Assembly (NCBI RefSeq): GCF_004912155.1
Contig: NZ_STGX01000007.1
Location: forward strand, 133,007-197,006
Direction of reading: 5' to 3'
Source: Glycomyces paridis
GTDB taxonomy: Bacteria > Actinomycetota > Actinomycetes > Mycobacteriales > Micromonosporaceae
Length of the DNA stretch: 64,000 nt
Both the position numbers and the translations under genes were made by a program. Positions 1 to 8,312 of the stretch are shown in pieces; position 1 is the stretch's first letter; every line of letters begins with the position of its first letter. Under the pieces are notes generated by a model. The model was not told the DNA's origin. It searched no databases and saw nothing but the letters and a program-made list of their open reading frames with translations.

Positions 1-714
1 AAGTCGTCCCAGGCCGCCCGCAAGGGCCGCGCCGTCCAGGTCAAGCAGCCGAAGCCGTGGGGTCTCATCCTCACGTTCTCGGCCGTCGGCGTCGTCGCGC
101 TCGGCCTGATCGGGGCCGCGGTGTTCGTCGTCTGGGACCGCAGCCAGCCACCGGAGGGGGTCACCACCTTCTACGGCGAGTACGCCAACTACTCCGAGGT
201 CCGCGACGCCCTCGCCGACGGCGAGATCACCGAGGACGACCTCGAATACCCGTGGGTCATGCAGCAGACCCACGTCGACAACGACGACCCCGCGGCCGTC
301 CCCACGTACGAGATCGCCCCGCCCGCCGGCGGCGACCACCTCGGCGCGTGGCAGACGTGCACCGGCTCGGTCTACGCCGCGGCGATCGCCGACGGCAACG
401 CCGTCCACTCCCTCGAACACGGCGCCGTGTGGCTGACCTACGACCCGGCACTGGTCGACGGCGACGGCATCGACCAGCTGGCCGCCAAGATCGAGGGCCG
501 CGACTACTCCCTCATGAGCCCCTACGCGGACCAGGGCGTGGCCGTCTCCATGCAGGCCTGGGGCGTCCAGTACCAGACCGACGACCTGAACGACCCGCTC
601 ATCGACGAGTTCCTGGACTTCTACATCCAGAACGCCGACAACTCCGCCGAGGCGAACGCGACCTGCACCGGCGGCGTGGCGACCACGGCCGCCGACCAGG
701 CTCCGACCGGCTGA
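1..714 (+). CDS. DUF3105 family membrane-anchored protein, 5' end outside window
   Basis: The reading frame is open from the first base, so the true start lies upstream of the window. About 237 codons are visible. A basic segment (KSSQAARKGR) is followed by one hydrophobic helix at visible residues about 20-41, then an extracytoplasmic domain. That domain contains the stretch HSLEHGAVWLTYDP and paired Cys residues typical of the actinobacterial DUF3105 family, whose function is unknown. It is followed 87 bp later by a DUF305 gene, an arrangement often seen in actinobacteria, which suggests a shared envelope or metal-related role. The family call is good; the role is inference only. Confidence 0.85.
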   Translation, partial: KSSQAARKGRAVQVKQPKPWGLILTFSAVGVVALGLIGAAVFVVWDRSQPPEGVTTFYGEYANYSEVRDALADGEITEDDLEYPWVMQQTHVDNDDPAAVPTYEIAPPAGGDHLGAWQTCTGSVYAAAIADGNAVHSLEHGAVWLTYDPALVDGDGIDQLAAKIEGRDYSLMSPYADQGVAVSMQAWGVQYQTDDLNDPLIDEFLDFYIQNADNSAEANATCTGGVATTAADQAPTG

Positions 715-801
715 CGCGGGCGAACCTTTCGGGCCCACGCTCGTTAGGCATACGGGAGGCGCGGGCGCTTCGGGGAGCGCCCGCCGAGGAAGGAACGACG
801 A

Positions 802-1416
802 ATGAGCTTGTGGCGCCGTCCGGCCGTGCTGGTCGCGGTCACCGCCGTGCTGATGCTGACCGCGGGCGTCGCGGTCGGCTGGGTCGCGGCCACCGCCGCC
901 CCCGGCGAGGACTCTCCCGAGGCCGGTTTCGCCCGGGACATGCAGACGCACCACCAGCAGGCCGTCGACATGGCGATGTACGAGTGGCAGAACGGCGGCG
1001 ACGAGACCCTCAAGCTCGTCGCCTACGACATCGCGACCTCGCAGAGCGCCGAGATCGGGATGTACCGCTCGTGGCTGCGCGAGTGGGACGTCAGGCTCTC
1101 CAGCGGCGACTCGATGGCCTGGGCCGGCGAGGAGCACGCCCACGACGGCGACGCCCCCGGCGAGATGCCCGGCATGGCGACCGACGAGGAGCTCGCCGAG
1201 TTCAAGACCCTCACCGGCACCGAGGCCGACCTCATGTTCATCGACCTGATGATCGCCCACCACATCGGCGGCGTCGACATGGCGAAGATCGTCCTCGACC
1301 TCACCGACGACGAGCGGGTCGTGGACGCGGCCCAGCGCACCGTCAACGTGCAGCAGGCCGAGATCGAGAGCCTCGAAGTCCACCTCGACCGGATCCTGTC
1401 CACCGTCGAGGAGTAG
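802..1416 (+). CDS. DUF305 family membrane-anchored protein
   Basis: This 204-residue protein has an N-terminal membrane helix (residues about 8-31) and an outward-facing helical domain. Two His-rich motifs mark the DUF305 family: MQTHHQQAVDMA at 47-58 and DLMIAHHIGGVDMA at 148-161. A His/Met stretch lies between them (HAHDGD at 112-117, MPGM at 122-125). Such residues suggest metal, possibly copper, binding, but this is not proven for the family. The ATG is preceded by a good ribosome site (AGGAAGGAACG). It follows the DUF3105 gene and is followed after 9 bp by the next gene, so co-transcription is likely. Confidence 0.88.
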   Translation: MSLWRRPAVLVAVTAVLMLTAGVAVGWVAATAAPGEDSPEAGFARDMQTHHQQAVDMAMYEWQNGGDETLKLVAYDIATSQSAEIGMYRSWLREWDVRLSSGDSMAWAGEEHAHDGDAPGEMPGMATDEELAEFKTLTGTEADLMFIDLMIAHHIGGVDMAKIVLDLTDDERVVDAAQRTVNVQQAEIESLEVHLDRILSTVEE

Positions 1417-1425
1417 GGAGCCCGC

Positions 1426-2184
1426 GTGAGCGACAACTGGGGCCCGAGCTACGGCGACCCGACCCACCCGACCACCGGGGAACTCCCCCGCGTCGGCGAC
1501 GGCCGGGGCACCGACGAGCTGCGCACCGTCCAAGTCGACACCGTCCCCGAAGCTCCCCCGCAGCGCCCTTCCCGGCACCGCTACAGCTGGGAGACCTCCG
1601 CCCCCCGCGAGTCGAGCCACGCAGACCCGAGCGGCTCCTGGTCGATGCAGCGCGAACCCGACCACGCCGAACCCGGCAACGCCTGGTCCGCCCCCCGCGA
1701 ATCGAACCGGCCCGAGTCCGGCCACGCCGAACCGGGCAATCCCTGGTCGGCCCCCCGCGAGCCGAACGGCTCCTGGTCCGTGCCGCGCGTGGGCCGCGAA
1801 GGCGCCTCCTTCACCGGCCCGCAGCCGCAGGTCCGCTCCGACGACACCACCCAGTTCGCCCGCGTCGGCGACGGCCTCCGCGGCTCGGTCGGACCGGTCA
1901 CCGTCCAGGTCGACCACGTCCGCCTCAACGGCGGCACCTCAGGCGACACCCAACTCCTCCCGACCGCCTCCTTCATGCGGCCCTCCCCCGAGCCGATCCC
2001 CGAAGCCGTCGAATCCCCCCAACCTGAACCCGGCACCGGCTCCATGCCCGCCATGCGCCACCAGATCGGCCCCGACTGGACCCAAACCCCCCTCCGCCTC
2101 CTCGCCGCCGCCGCAGTGGCCACAGCAGTCCTCGGAGCCTCCGCCGCCACCCTCATCTCCATAGGCAACTGGATCAACCCCTGA
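1426..2184 (+). CDS. Proline-rich repeat protein with C-terminal membrane anchor
   Basis: I do not recognise this 252-residue protein. It begins with GTG 9 bp after the DUF305 gene. The N-terminal three quarters are hydrophilic and low in complexity. Three imperfect repeats of about 20 residues (HAEPGNAWSAPRES and relatives) lie at residues about 65-120. A second motif, RVGDG followed by TVQVD, occurs twice (about 22-40 and 145-165). A single hydrophobic helix near the C-terminus (about 222-245) is followed by only a few residues, so the protein is probably a tail-anchored cytoplasmic protein. The DNA of the repeats is also near-duplicated. A terminator hairpin follows the stop at once. Confidence 0.75.
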   Translation: MSDNWGPSYGDPTHPTTGELPRVGDGRGTDELRTVQVDTVPEAPPQRPSRHRYSWETSAPRESSHADPSGSWSMQREPDHAEPGNAWSAPRESNRPESGHAEPGNPWSAPREPNGSWSVPRVGREGASFTGPQPQVRSDDTTQFARVGDGLRGSVGPVTVQVDHVRLNGGTSGDTQLLPTASFMRPSPEPIPEAVESPQPEPGTGSMPAMRHQIGPDWTQTPLRLLAAAAVATAVLGASAATLISIGNWINP

Positions 2185-2195
2185 CAACGAAGAAG

Positions 2196-2222
2196 GGGCC
2201 CGACCGCAAAGCGGTCGGGCCC
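2196..2222 (+). terminator. Hairpin terminator, 12-bp perfect stem
   Basis: Arms 2196-2207 and 2211-2222 pair perfectly around the loop AAA, directly after the stop of the repeat protein. There is no long T-run on the plus strand. Together with its flanks it closely resembles, in inverted orientation, the hairpin at 3338-3364. Confidence 0.75.
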
Positions 2223-2224
2223 TC

Positions 2225-2291
2225 TCAATGTCTTTGACCTTCCGGGGTCTCCAAATACTCCTGCCACGTCACGGACACGCGGCCGACGCTC
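2225..2291 (-). pseudogene. Remnant of the 3' end of a second Rpn-like gene
   Basis: Read on the minus strand, this short stretch encodes VTWQEYLETPEGQ followed by RH and a stop. It closely matches MTYQEYLETPAGQ inside the neighbouring Rpn-like protein, with obvious DNA similarity to about 2478-2520. The remnant is in a different frame from the end of the intact gene and has no room for the rest of a protein. It is best read as the last 20 or so codons of a decayed tandem copy, ending just before the hairpin at 2196-2222. Confidence 0.65.
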
Positions 2292-3152
2292 TCAGTCGAA
2301 CAGGTCCTCTGCCCGAGCCGCACTGAAAGCGCTGTTGAACCAGCGCTTCAACTGCTCAGGCTCGGCACATGCCAAGATCCGCTCCCGCGAGTCCTCGGAC
2401 ACCTCGATGCCGCGGAGCTGGAACATGTCGAGCACCGCCTCGGCCCTGCCCCGAGCCTCGCCTTTGAGTTCGAGCTGACCTGCCGGGGTCTCCAGGTACT
2501 CCTGGTACGTCATGCTCATGTAGCCCTCCAGAATGTCGCATGCTGCATTCGAAAGAAGTTGCCATGCCAGACCAGCATACTTCTTGCGATCGGGGTCTGA
2601 TAGTTCGTTGAGCCGCCGGCCGAGGTCATGGGCGACGGCCTCGGTCTGCGGTCCCTTGCCGTAGGTCGCCGCCACCAGGATCAGCAGTTCGACGGCCTCC
2701 CTGGTGTCATGTCCGTCTATGAGCCGCACCAGGTCTCCCGGTCCGATCACGTCCGGCCGCAGGATGAACTCCGGAGGGCCGATCCGAATCGGCTTCCTCG
2801 CCCAGGTCGCGGTCACCTCGTCCGTGCAGACGACCAGTAGCCGCACCTGGCACCTGAGGCGGGCCCGCAGGATCGTCAGGTACATCGGCCAGCTGAACCA
2901 CTTGTCGGCATCGTCGCTGCGCTGGATCTCGGTGATGATCGCGTGCACCGCGTTCCCGAACCGGTCCCTGAACACGGCGACGTTGTCACAGTTCAGTTCC
3001 AGCGGATCGCAGTTCGTCAACGCCTCCGATTCGGATTCCGCGGCGGCATACGGTGGAAGCGTCGCCCCGACCGTCTTGACGAGCAATTCCGCCGCCAGTT
3101 CGGGGCGGTCCTGGAACAGGCGGATGGGGACCTCATGCGAATGGGTGACCAT
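2292..3152 (-). CDS. Rpn/YhgA-like PD-(D/E)XK nuclease family protein
   Basis: This 286-residue protein resembles the actinobacterial branch of the Rpn/YhgA-like group (PD-(D/E)XK nuclease fold, often annotated as putative transposase or hypothetical). The visible core is an Asp near 56, the strand AIITEIQ (71-77) supplying the E-x-Q of the PD-(D/E)-X-(K/Q) signature, and DKWFSWPMYLTIL (83-95). The last is the characteristic segment after the catalytic strand. The C-terminal third holds MTYQEYLETPAGQ and a helical tail. Codon bias is weaker than in the neighbours, which suggests acquired DNA. The ATG has no clear ribosome site and may be leaderless. E. coli Rpn proteins are reported to promote RecA-independent recombination; the role of this branch is unknown. 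Confidence 0.7.
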   Translation of the reverse strand: MVTHSHEVPIRLFQDRPELAAELLVKTVGATLPPYAAAESESEALTNCDPLELNCDNVAVFRDRFGNAVHAIITEIQRSDDADKWFSWPMYLTILRARLRCQVRLLVVCTDEVTATWARKPIRIGPPEFILRPDVIGPGDLVRLIDGHDTREAVELLILVAATYGKGPQTEAVAHDLGRRLNELSDPDRKKYAGLAWQLLSNAACDILEGYMSMTYQEYLETPAGQLELKGEARGRAEAVLDMFQLRGIEVSEDSRERILACAEPEQLKRWFNSAFSAARAEDLFD

Positions 3153-3154
3153 GT

Positions 3155-3190
3155 CGTGAAACGTTATTGGACCTCAACGCATGTTTCACG
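3155..3190 (-). promoter_or_regulatory. Inverted repeat ahead of the Rpn-like gene
   Basis: CGTGAAAC (3155-3162) and GTTTCACG (3183-3190) are perfect 8-bp inverted arms separated by 20 bp, starting 2 bp upstream of the start codon. The enclosed sequence is locally AT-rich (CCAATAACG on the minus strand) and could be a -10 region of a leaderless transcript. Autoregulation is inference. Confidence 0.4.
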
Positions 3191-3337
3191 TTGCGACGCG
3201 CCAACACCAGAGTGTTCCATCGTGGCGACTGTCACCCTGGCGGACAACGGGAGCCGTTCGGTCACGGCGTTGCGCCGGGGTTCAATCGAATTCGGGGTGG
3301 CCCAGGCGCAGGAGCTCCTTTCGGCTCGAAGACGAGA

Positions 3338-3364
3338 GGGCCCGGCCGCTTCGCGGCCGGGCCC
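3338..3364 (-). terminator. Hairpin terminator after cysN
   Basis: A perfect 12-bp stem (3338-3349 with 3353-3364) around the loop TTC lies just past the cysN stop. The T-run (3366-3370) is on the plus-strand side, so it may work in both directions. About 45 bp around it match the inverted region around 2196-2222 with six or seven differences. Confidence 0.75.
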
Positions 3365-3381
3365 CTTTTTCGTTGTGGGCG

Positions 3382-4659
3382 TTAGACGATGATGCCCGCG
3401 CCGACGGTTCGGTTGTCGGATTCGTCGATGATGATGAAGCCTCCGGTGGCGCGGTTGCGGCGGTAGTCGTCGCAGAGGAGGGGTTTGGTGGTGCGGAGGG
3501 TGATGCGGCCGATCTCGTTGAGGCCGAGTTCGGTGGCGGTCTCGTCGCGGTGGAGGGTGTTGACGTCGAGCTGGTACTGGACGTCCTTGACGATGGCGCG
3601 GACGTCGGCGGTGGTGTGCTTGAGGGCGTACTTGCCGCGCAGGCGCAGGGGCCGGGCCTCGTCCATCCAGCAGACCATGGCCTCGATGTCCTGGGAGACG
3701 CGGGCCTGATTGCCGGGGCGGCACAGCATGTCGCCGCGGGAGACGTCGAGCTCGTCCTCGAGGCGGACGGTCACGCTCAAGGGCGGGAAGGCCTCTTCGA
3801 GCGGGCCGTCGGCGGTCTCGATCGAGGCGATCTTGGAGGTGAACCCGCTGGGCAGGACCATGACCTCGTCGCCGGGCTTCATGACGCCGGAGGCGACCTG
3901 GCCGGCGTAGCCGCGGTAGTCGTGGTGGTCGCCGGAGTGCGGGCGGATCACGTGCTGGACGGGGAAGCGGACGTCCACGAGGTTGCGGTCCGAGGCGATG
4001 TGGACCTTCTCCAAGTGGTGGAGGAGGCTCGGCCCCTGGTACCACGGCATGTGCTCGGAGCGGTTGACGACGTTGTCGCCCTTGAGCGCCGAGATCGGGA
4101 CGACGGTCAGGTCGGGCACTTCGAGCTTGGTGGCGAAGGCCTTGAACTCGTTCTCGATCCGCTTGAAGACGACCTCGTCGTAGTCGACGAGGTCCATCTT
4201 GTTGACGCACAGGACCATGTGCGGCACGCGAAGGAGCGAGCACAGGAACGCGTGGCGCCGGGACTGCTCGACGAGGCCCTTGCGGGCGTCGACGAGGATG
4301 AGCGCGAGGTCGGCGGTCGAGGCGCCGGTGACCATGTTGCGCGTGTACTGGATGTGCCCGGGCGTGTCGGCGATGATGAACTTGCGCTCGGGCGTGGAGA
4401 AGTACCGGTACGCGACGTCGATCGTGATGCCCTGCTCGCGTTCGGAGCGGAGGCCGTCGGTGAGCAGCGCGAGGTCGGTGTACTCGTCGCCGCGGCCCGC
4501 GGAGACGGCCTCGACGGCGTCCCACTGGTCGTCGAAGAGCGCCTTGGAGTCGTAGAGCAGCCGTCCGATGAGGGTCGACTTGCCGTCGTCCACCGAACCG
4601 GCCGTGGCGAAGCGCAGCAGCTCGTGCGTGTCCTCGCGCGAGGTCAGCGTGTCCGTCAT
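3382..4659 (-). CDS. cysN: Sulfate adenylyltransferase subunit 1 (GTPase)
   Basis: CysN is the regulatory GTPase of ATP sulfurylase. With CysD it drives formation of adenosine 5'-phosphosulfate from ATP and sulfate. The 425-residue protein has the GTPase motifs GSVDDGKST (21-29), DTPGH (98-102) and NKMD (153-156), followed by the EF-Tu-like beta domains. It stops without the C-terminal APS-kinase (CysC) domain found in CysNC fusions. The ATG was chosen because it overlaps the cysD stop (TGATG), giving translational coupling; the frame stays open upstream only inside cysD. A hairpin terminator follows. Confidence 0.96.
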   Translation of the reverse strand: MTDTLTSREDTHELLRFATAGSVDDGKSTLIGRLLYDSKALFDDQWDAVEAVSAGRGDEYTDLALLTDGLRSEREQGITIDVAYRYFSTPERKFIIADTPGHIQYTRNMVTGASTADLALILVDARKGLVEQSRRHAFLCSLLRVPHMVLCVNKMDLVDYDEVVFKRIENEFKAFATKLEVPDLTVVPISALKGDNVVNRSEHMPWYQGPSLLHHLEKVHIASDRNLVDVRFPVQHVIRPHSGDHHDYRGYAGQVASGVMKPGDEVMVLPSGFTSKIASIETADGPLEEAFPPLSVTVRLEDELDVSRGDMLCRPGNQARVSQDIEAMVCWMDEARPLRLRGKYALKHTTADVRAIVKDVQYQLDVNTLHRDETATELGLNEIGRITLRTTKPLLCDDYRRNRATGGFIIIDESDNRTVGAGIIV

Positions 4660-5561
4660 CAGAAGTAGCCTTCCCGTTTCCGGTCTTCCATGGCGGCCTC
4701 GGAGGTCTTGTCGTCCCCCCGGGTCGCGCCGCGCTCGGTGATGCGGGTGGCCGCGACCTCGGCGATGATCTCGTCGATGGTCGAGGCCTCGGAGCGCACC
4801 CCGGCGGTCAGGTTCGCGTCGCCCACGGTGCGGTAGCGGACGGTCTCCTTGAAGACCCGCTCGCCCTCGCGCACCTTGATGAACTCGTTGACGGCGTAGA
4901 GCATCCCGCCGCGGTCCACGACCTCGCGCTCGGCGGCGAAGTAGACCTCGGGCAGCGGGATCGACTCGGAGCCGATGTAGCGCCACACGTCGAGCTCGGT
5001 CCAGTTCGACAGCGGGAACACGCGGATCTGCTCGCCCGGGTGCACCCGGCCGTTGTACAGGTTCCACAGCTCGGGCCGCTGGTTCTTGGGGTCCCACTGG
5101 CCGAAGTCGTCGCGGAAGGAGAACACGCGCTCCTTGGCGCGGGCCTTCTCCTCGTCGCGGCGGGCGCCGCCGAAGAGCGCGTCGAACTGGTACTTCTCGG
5201 CCGCCTCCAGGAGCACGGGAGTCTGGATGCGGTTGCGGGTGCCGTCCGGCGGCTCGGTGACCATGCCGCGGTCGATGGCGTCCTGGACGGAGGCGACGAT
5301 GAGCTGCACGCCGGTCTCGGCGACCCGGCGGTCGCGGTAGTCGATGACCTCGGCGAAGTTCTGGCCGGTGTCGACGTGCATGACCGGGAACGGGATCGGT
5401 GCGGGCGCGAAGGCCTTCTGCGCCAGGTGCAGCATGACGATCGAGTCCTTGCCCCCGGAGAAGAGCATCACGGGGCGCTGACAGGTGGCCGCGACCTCAC
5501 GGAAGATGAAGATCGCCTCGGCCTCAAGCGCGGCGATGTGGCTGATGCGGTAGTCGCTCAC
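4659..5561 (-). CDS. cysD: Sulfate adenylyltransferase subunit 2
   Basis: CysD is the catalytic subunit of ATP sulfurylase and belongs to the PP-loop (PAPS reductase/ATP sulfurylase) superfamily. The 300-residue length is normal. The PP-loop FSGGKDS lies at 34-40 and the family C-terminus (EDRKREGYF) is intact. The gene lies 72 bp downstream of the CysQ-like gene and overlaps cysN by one base, so the three probably form a sulfate-activation and nucleotide-recycling operon. No APS kinase or APS/PAPS reductase gene is visible nearby. Confidence 0.96.
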   Translation of the reverse strand: MSDYRISHIAALEAEAIFIFREVAATCQRPVMLFSGGKDSIVMLHLAQKAFAPAPIPFPVMHVDTGQNFAEVIDYRDRRVAETGVQLIVASVQDAIDRGMVTEPPDGTRNRIQTPVLLEAAEKYQFDALFGGARRDEEKARAKERVFSFRDDFGQWDPKNQRPELWNLYNGRVHPGEQIRVFPLSNWTELDVWRYIGSESIPLPEVYFAAEREVVDRGGMLYAVNEFIKVREGERVFKETVRYRTVGDANLTAGVRSEASTIDEIIAEVAATRITERGATRGDDKTSEAAMEDRKREGYF

Positions 5562-5633
5562 CGGCGCAGTGCTCCTCTCAGCTGCCCCTCGCGGGGTGCG
5601 GTTGGTGTTCGGTAGTCCGGCCGGGCCGGCGGG

Positions 5634-6524
5634 TCAGCGTGATCCGGCGACGGCCGCGAGGAGCGGCTCGGCCAGATCGGGACGACAGACCAGCAGGTCC
5701 GGAAGGTACGGATCGGCATTGTTGTACCGCAGCGGAGCACCGTCGATCCGCGAGGCGTGCCAGGCAGAGGCGAGCGCCACGGCCGCCGGGGCGGCCGAGT
5801 CCCACTCGAACTGCCCGCCGGAATGCACGTAGGCGTCCACGGCACCGGTGACCACGGCCATGACCTTGGCCCCGGCCGAGCCCATGGGGACGAGCTCGGC
5901 GCCGATCGCTTCGGCGGACGCGAGCGCCTCAGCGGGCGGGCGGGTGCGGGAGACGGCGATGCGCGGCTTCCCGGCGCGGACGGGCGGAATGTCGTAGCGC
6001 TGGTCGGTGCGCATGGTCACACCTTGGGCGGGAAGGGCGACCGCGGCGGCGGTGAGGCCGAGGCCGCGCTGCCAGAGGGCGACGTGGACGGCCCAGTCGT
6101 CGCGGCCCTCTTCGGAGTACTCGCGGGTGCCGTCGAGCGGGTCGATGATCCAGACCCGGTCAGCCTCGAGGCGCTCGGTGCCGATGCGGCCCTGCTCGCC
6201 GCGGCCCTCCTCTGAGAGGACGGCGTCGCGGGGGCGCTCGGCCGCGAGGCGGCCCAGGAGGTAGTCGTCGGCGACGCGGTCGCCGGCGTCCTTGAGCGCG
6301 CGCGCGTCGCCGAAGCCGAGTTCGGTCCGGAGTTTGAGCAGCAGCTCCCCCGCGCCGGTGGCGAGGTCGGCGGCGAAGCCCGCGTCCGCTGCGTCGGCGG
6401 CCGCGGGCGTGGCGGTCGGGGCCGCGGAGGCGGCGTCGGGGGCTTCGTGCATGGAGGTCAGTCTACGCTGCGGCCCTTCCGCGTCCAAATGTTGAGCGAG
6501 GTGGTCCCGGGATTCGGGAGTCAT
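5634..6524 (-). CDS. cysQ: CysQ-like 3'(2'),5'-bisphosphate nucleotidase, inositol monophosphatase family
   Basis: A 296-residue member of the Mg-dependent inositol monophosphatase fold. The metal-binding motif WIIDPLDGT lies at 125-133 and the second signature EWDSAAP at 240-246. Position directly upstream of cysDN supports CysQ, which removes the inhibitory by-product 3'-phosphoadenosine 5'-phosphate or recycles PAPS. The start at 6524 has a good ribosome site (ACAGGAAG). A second in-frame ATG at 6452 would remove a 24-residue Ala/Pro-poor leader and is the main alternative. Family certain, substrate inferred from context. Confidence 0.87.
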   Translation of the reverse strand: MTPESRDHLAQHLDAEGPQRRLTSMHEAPDAASAAPTATPAAADAADAGFAADLATGAGELLLKLRTELGFGDARALKDAGDRVADDYLLGRLAAERPRDAVLSEEGRGEQGRIGTERLEADRVWIIDPLDGTREYSEEGRDDWAVHVALWQRGLGLTAAAVALPAQGVTMRTDQRYDIPPVRAGKPRIAVSRTRPPAEALASAEAIGAELVPMGSAGAKVMAVVTGAVDAYVHSGGQFEWDSAAPAAVALASAWHASRIDGAPLRYNNADPYLPDLLVCRPDLAEPLLAAVAGSR

Positions 6525-6584
6525 GGTGCGGCTTCCTGTCGAGCGGAGGACGCGGCCGGCCTGGGGCCCGGGCCGCGCCCGGGG

Positions 6585-8081
6585 TCAGTAGGCGCCCTGG
6601 GGGCGCAGGATCGCGGTGACGGTGCGCAGGAGGATGACGAAGTCGAGGGTGAGGTTCCAGTGCTCGACGTAGCGCAGGTCGAGCCGCACGGCCTCCTCCC
6701 ACGGCAGGTCGGAGCGGCCCGAGACCTGCCACAGGCCGGTCATCCCGGGCTTGACGGCGAGGCGGCGTCGCATGTCGGTCTCGTACGCGGCGACCTCGAT
6801 CGCGAGCGGCGGGCGCGGGCCGACCAGGCTCATGTCGCCGCGCAGGACGTTGACCAGCTGCGGGAACTCGTCGATCGAGAAGCGGCGCAGGTACTTACCG
6901 ACGGGGGTGATGCGCGGGTCGTCCTTCATCTTGAACAGGACGCCGTCGGTCTCGTTGAGGTGTGCGATCTCCGCGAGGCGCCGTTCGGCGTCGGTGTACA
7001 TCGTGCGGAACTTCCAGATCGTGAACGGCTGGCCGTCCTTGCCGATGCGTTCCTGCTTGAACAGGGCCGGGCCCGGCGAGGTGCAGCGGATGAGGAAGGC
7101 CGCGCCGAGCAGCAGCGGCGAGAGCGCCAGGAGCAGCGCGGCGGCGCCGACGCGGTCGACCGCGTCCTTGGCGACGCGGCGCACGCCGGTGAGCCGGGCG
7201 TGGTCGAGGTGCAGCATCGGCAGGCCGTCGACGGGCCGCACGGTGGTCCGGTCCCCCGCGACGTCGACCAGCGCGGAGGCCACGATGAGGTCGACCTCGC
7301 TGCGTTCGAGCTGCCACGCGAGGCGCCGCAGCGCGGTGCCGTCGATCTCGGGACAGGACAGGACGATCACGGTGTCCGCCCGCTCGGCGGCGACGGCGTC
7401 GGCGATGCGGTCGAAGCTGCCGCGCACGCGGGTGTCGAAGTCCAGCAGCGCACCTCGGGGCCGGTCGGTGGGCAGGCAGGCCGCCACGACGTTGAGGCCG
7501 TGGTAGTGCTCGCGGCGCAGCTGCACGATGAGCGCCGCGACGGAGGACTCGTGGCCGACGAGCACGACCCGCTTCATGCACCTGCCGCCGCGGCGCATCC
7601 GGTGGAGCCACTTGCGCCACGCGAAGCGGGCGACGATGGACACCGCTGCGGCCGTGGGGATCGCAATGAGGACGAACACGCGCGAGGTCGGCACTTCGAG
7701 CCCGTAGGAGACGATCGCGACCGCCGCGGTCAGCGCGACCGCGGCGTGGACGACGCGCTGGTACTCCTCGGTGCCGACGAACAGGTACCGCTTCTCGAAG
7801 GCCCGCGAGAGCCCGAGCGCGGCCAGCCAGACGGCCGGGAGTGCGATGAGCGCCAGGGCGTACCAGCGGGTGTGCTGGTCGAGGTGTCCGAAGCGGGCGG
7901 CGAAGGCGAGCCCGGCGCCGAGGAGCCCGCCGGCGACGTCGCAGCCGATGATGCCCGCGAAGTACTTGCGCTGCCAGGCCGGCGGACCGCCGTACGGGCG
8001 CGTCCCTTGGGGACCGATGGAGTAGACGCGTCCCCGCGTCTCCGTGGCCTCTGCACCCTCGCGTGCCTCTGCAACCGTCAC
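6585..8081 (-). CDS. Polyprenyl-phosphate sugar-1-phosphate transferase (WbaP/CpsE type)
   Basis: This initiating enzyme transfers a sugar-1-phosphate onto undecaprenyl phosphate for exopolysaccharide or cell-surface glycan synthesis. The protein is about 498 residues: several N-terminal membrane helices, a central Rossmann-like domain (RVVLVGHESSVAALI), then a re-entrant helix and the bacterial sugar transferase domain. That last domain carries FTIWKFRTM, DMSLVGPRPP and KPGMTGLWQVSGR. GTG at 8081 gives a family-like length; the frame is open further upstream but through a repeat-bearing intergenic region. No polymerase or flippase genes are nearby, so the sugar and glycan cannot be named. 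It ends with the family's typical PQGAY. Confidence 0.9.
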   Translation of the reverse strand: MTVAEAREGAEATETRGRVYSIGPQGTRPYGGPPAWQRKYFAGIIGCDVAGGLLGAGLAFAARFGHLDQHTRWYALALIALPAVWLAALGLSRAFEKRYLFVGTEEYQRVVHAAVALTAAVAIVSYGLEVPTSRVFVLIAIPTAAAVSIVARFAWRKWLHRMRRGGRCMKRVVLVGHESSVAALIVQLRREHYHGLNVVAACLPTDRPRGALLDFDTRVRGSFDRIADAVAAERADTVIVLSCPEIDGTALRRLAWQLERSEVDLIVASALVDVAGDRTTVRPVDGLPMLHLDHARLTGVRRVAKDAVDRVGAAALLLALSPLLLGAAFLIRCTSPGPALFKQERIGKDGQPFTIWKFRTMYTDAERRLAEIAHLNETDGVLFKMKDDPRITPVGKYLRRFSIDEFPQLVNVLRGDMSLVGPRPPLAIEVAAYETDMRRRLAVKPGMTGLWQVSGRSDLPWEEAVRLDLRYVEHWNLTLDFVILLRTVTAILRPQGAY

Positions 8082-8254
8082 AACAGATCTAACGAGTGAA
8101 TGGACGAAGAGTGACGGAAATGTCACGCTAAGGAGTACATGAGGGTGCGTCCACTGTCTTCGGTGAACGGGAGGTGTTGCATCCCAAGCGAACGAACGGA
8201 ACACCGGTGCGGGTCGTAACGGCGCCTTCGGATCGGTCCGGCTGCGGCGCGCTT

Positions 8255-8312
8255 CCGGTTCAACCCGCCTGCGGCGCATTACTCCGCCACCGGTTCAACC
8301 CGCCTGCGGCGC
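8255..8312. repeat. 23-bp direct repeat copying the 3' end of pth
   Basis: CCGGTTCAACCCGCCTGCGG plus CGC occurs at 8255-8277 and 8290-8312 (period 35 bp). The second copy is the last codons and stop of pth (NAPQAG-stop on the minus strand). The first is an extra copy downstream, with a third, partial copy (CCGGCTGCGGCGCG) at about 8238-8251. It looks like slippage duplication of the gene's 3' end. Confidence 0.75.
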
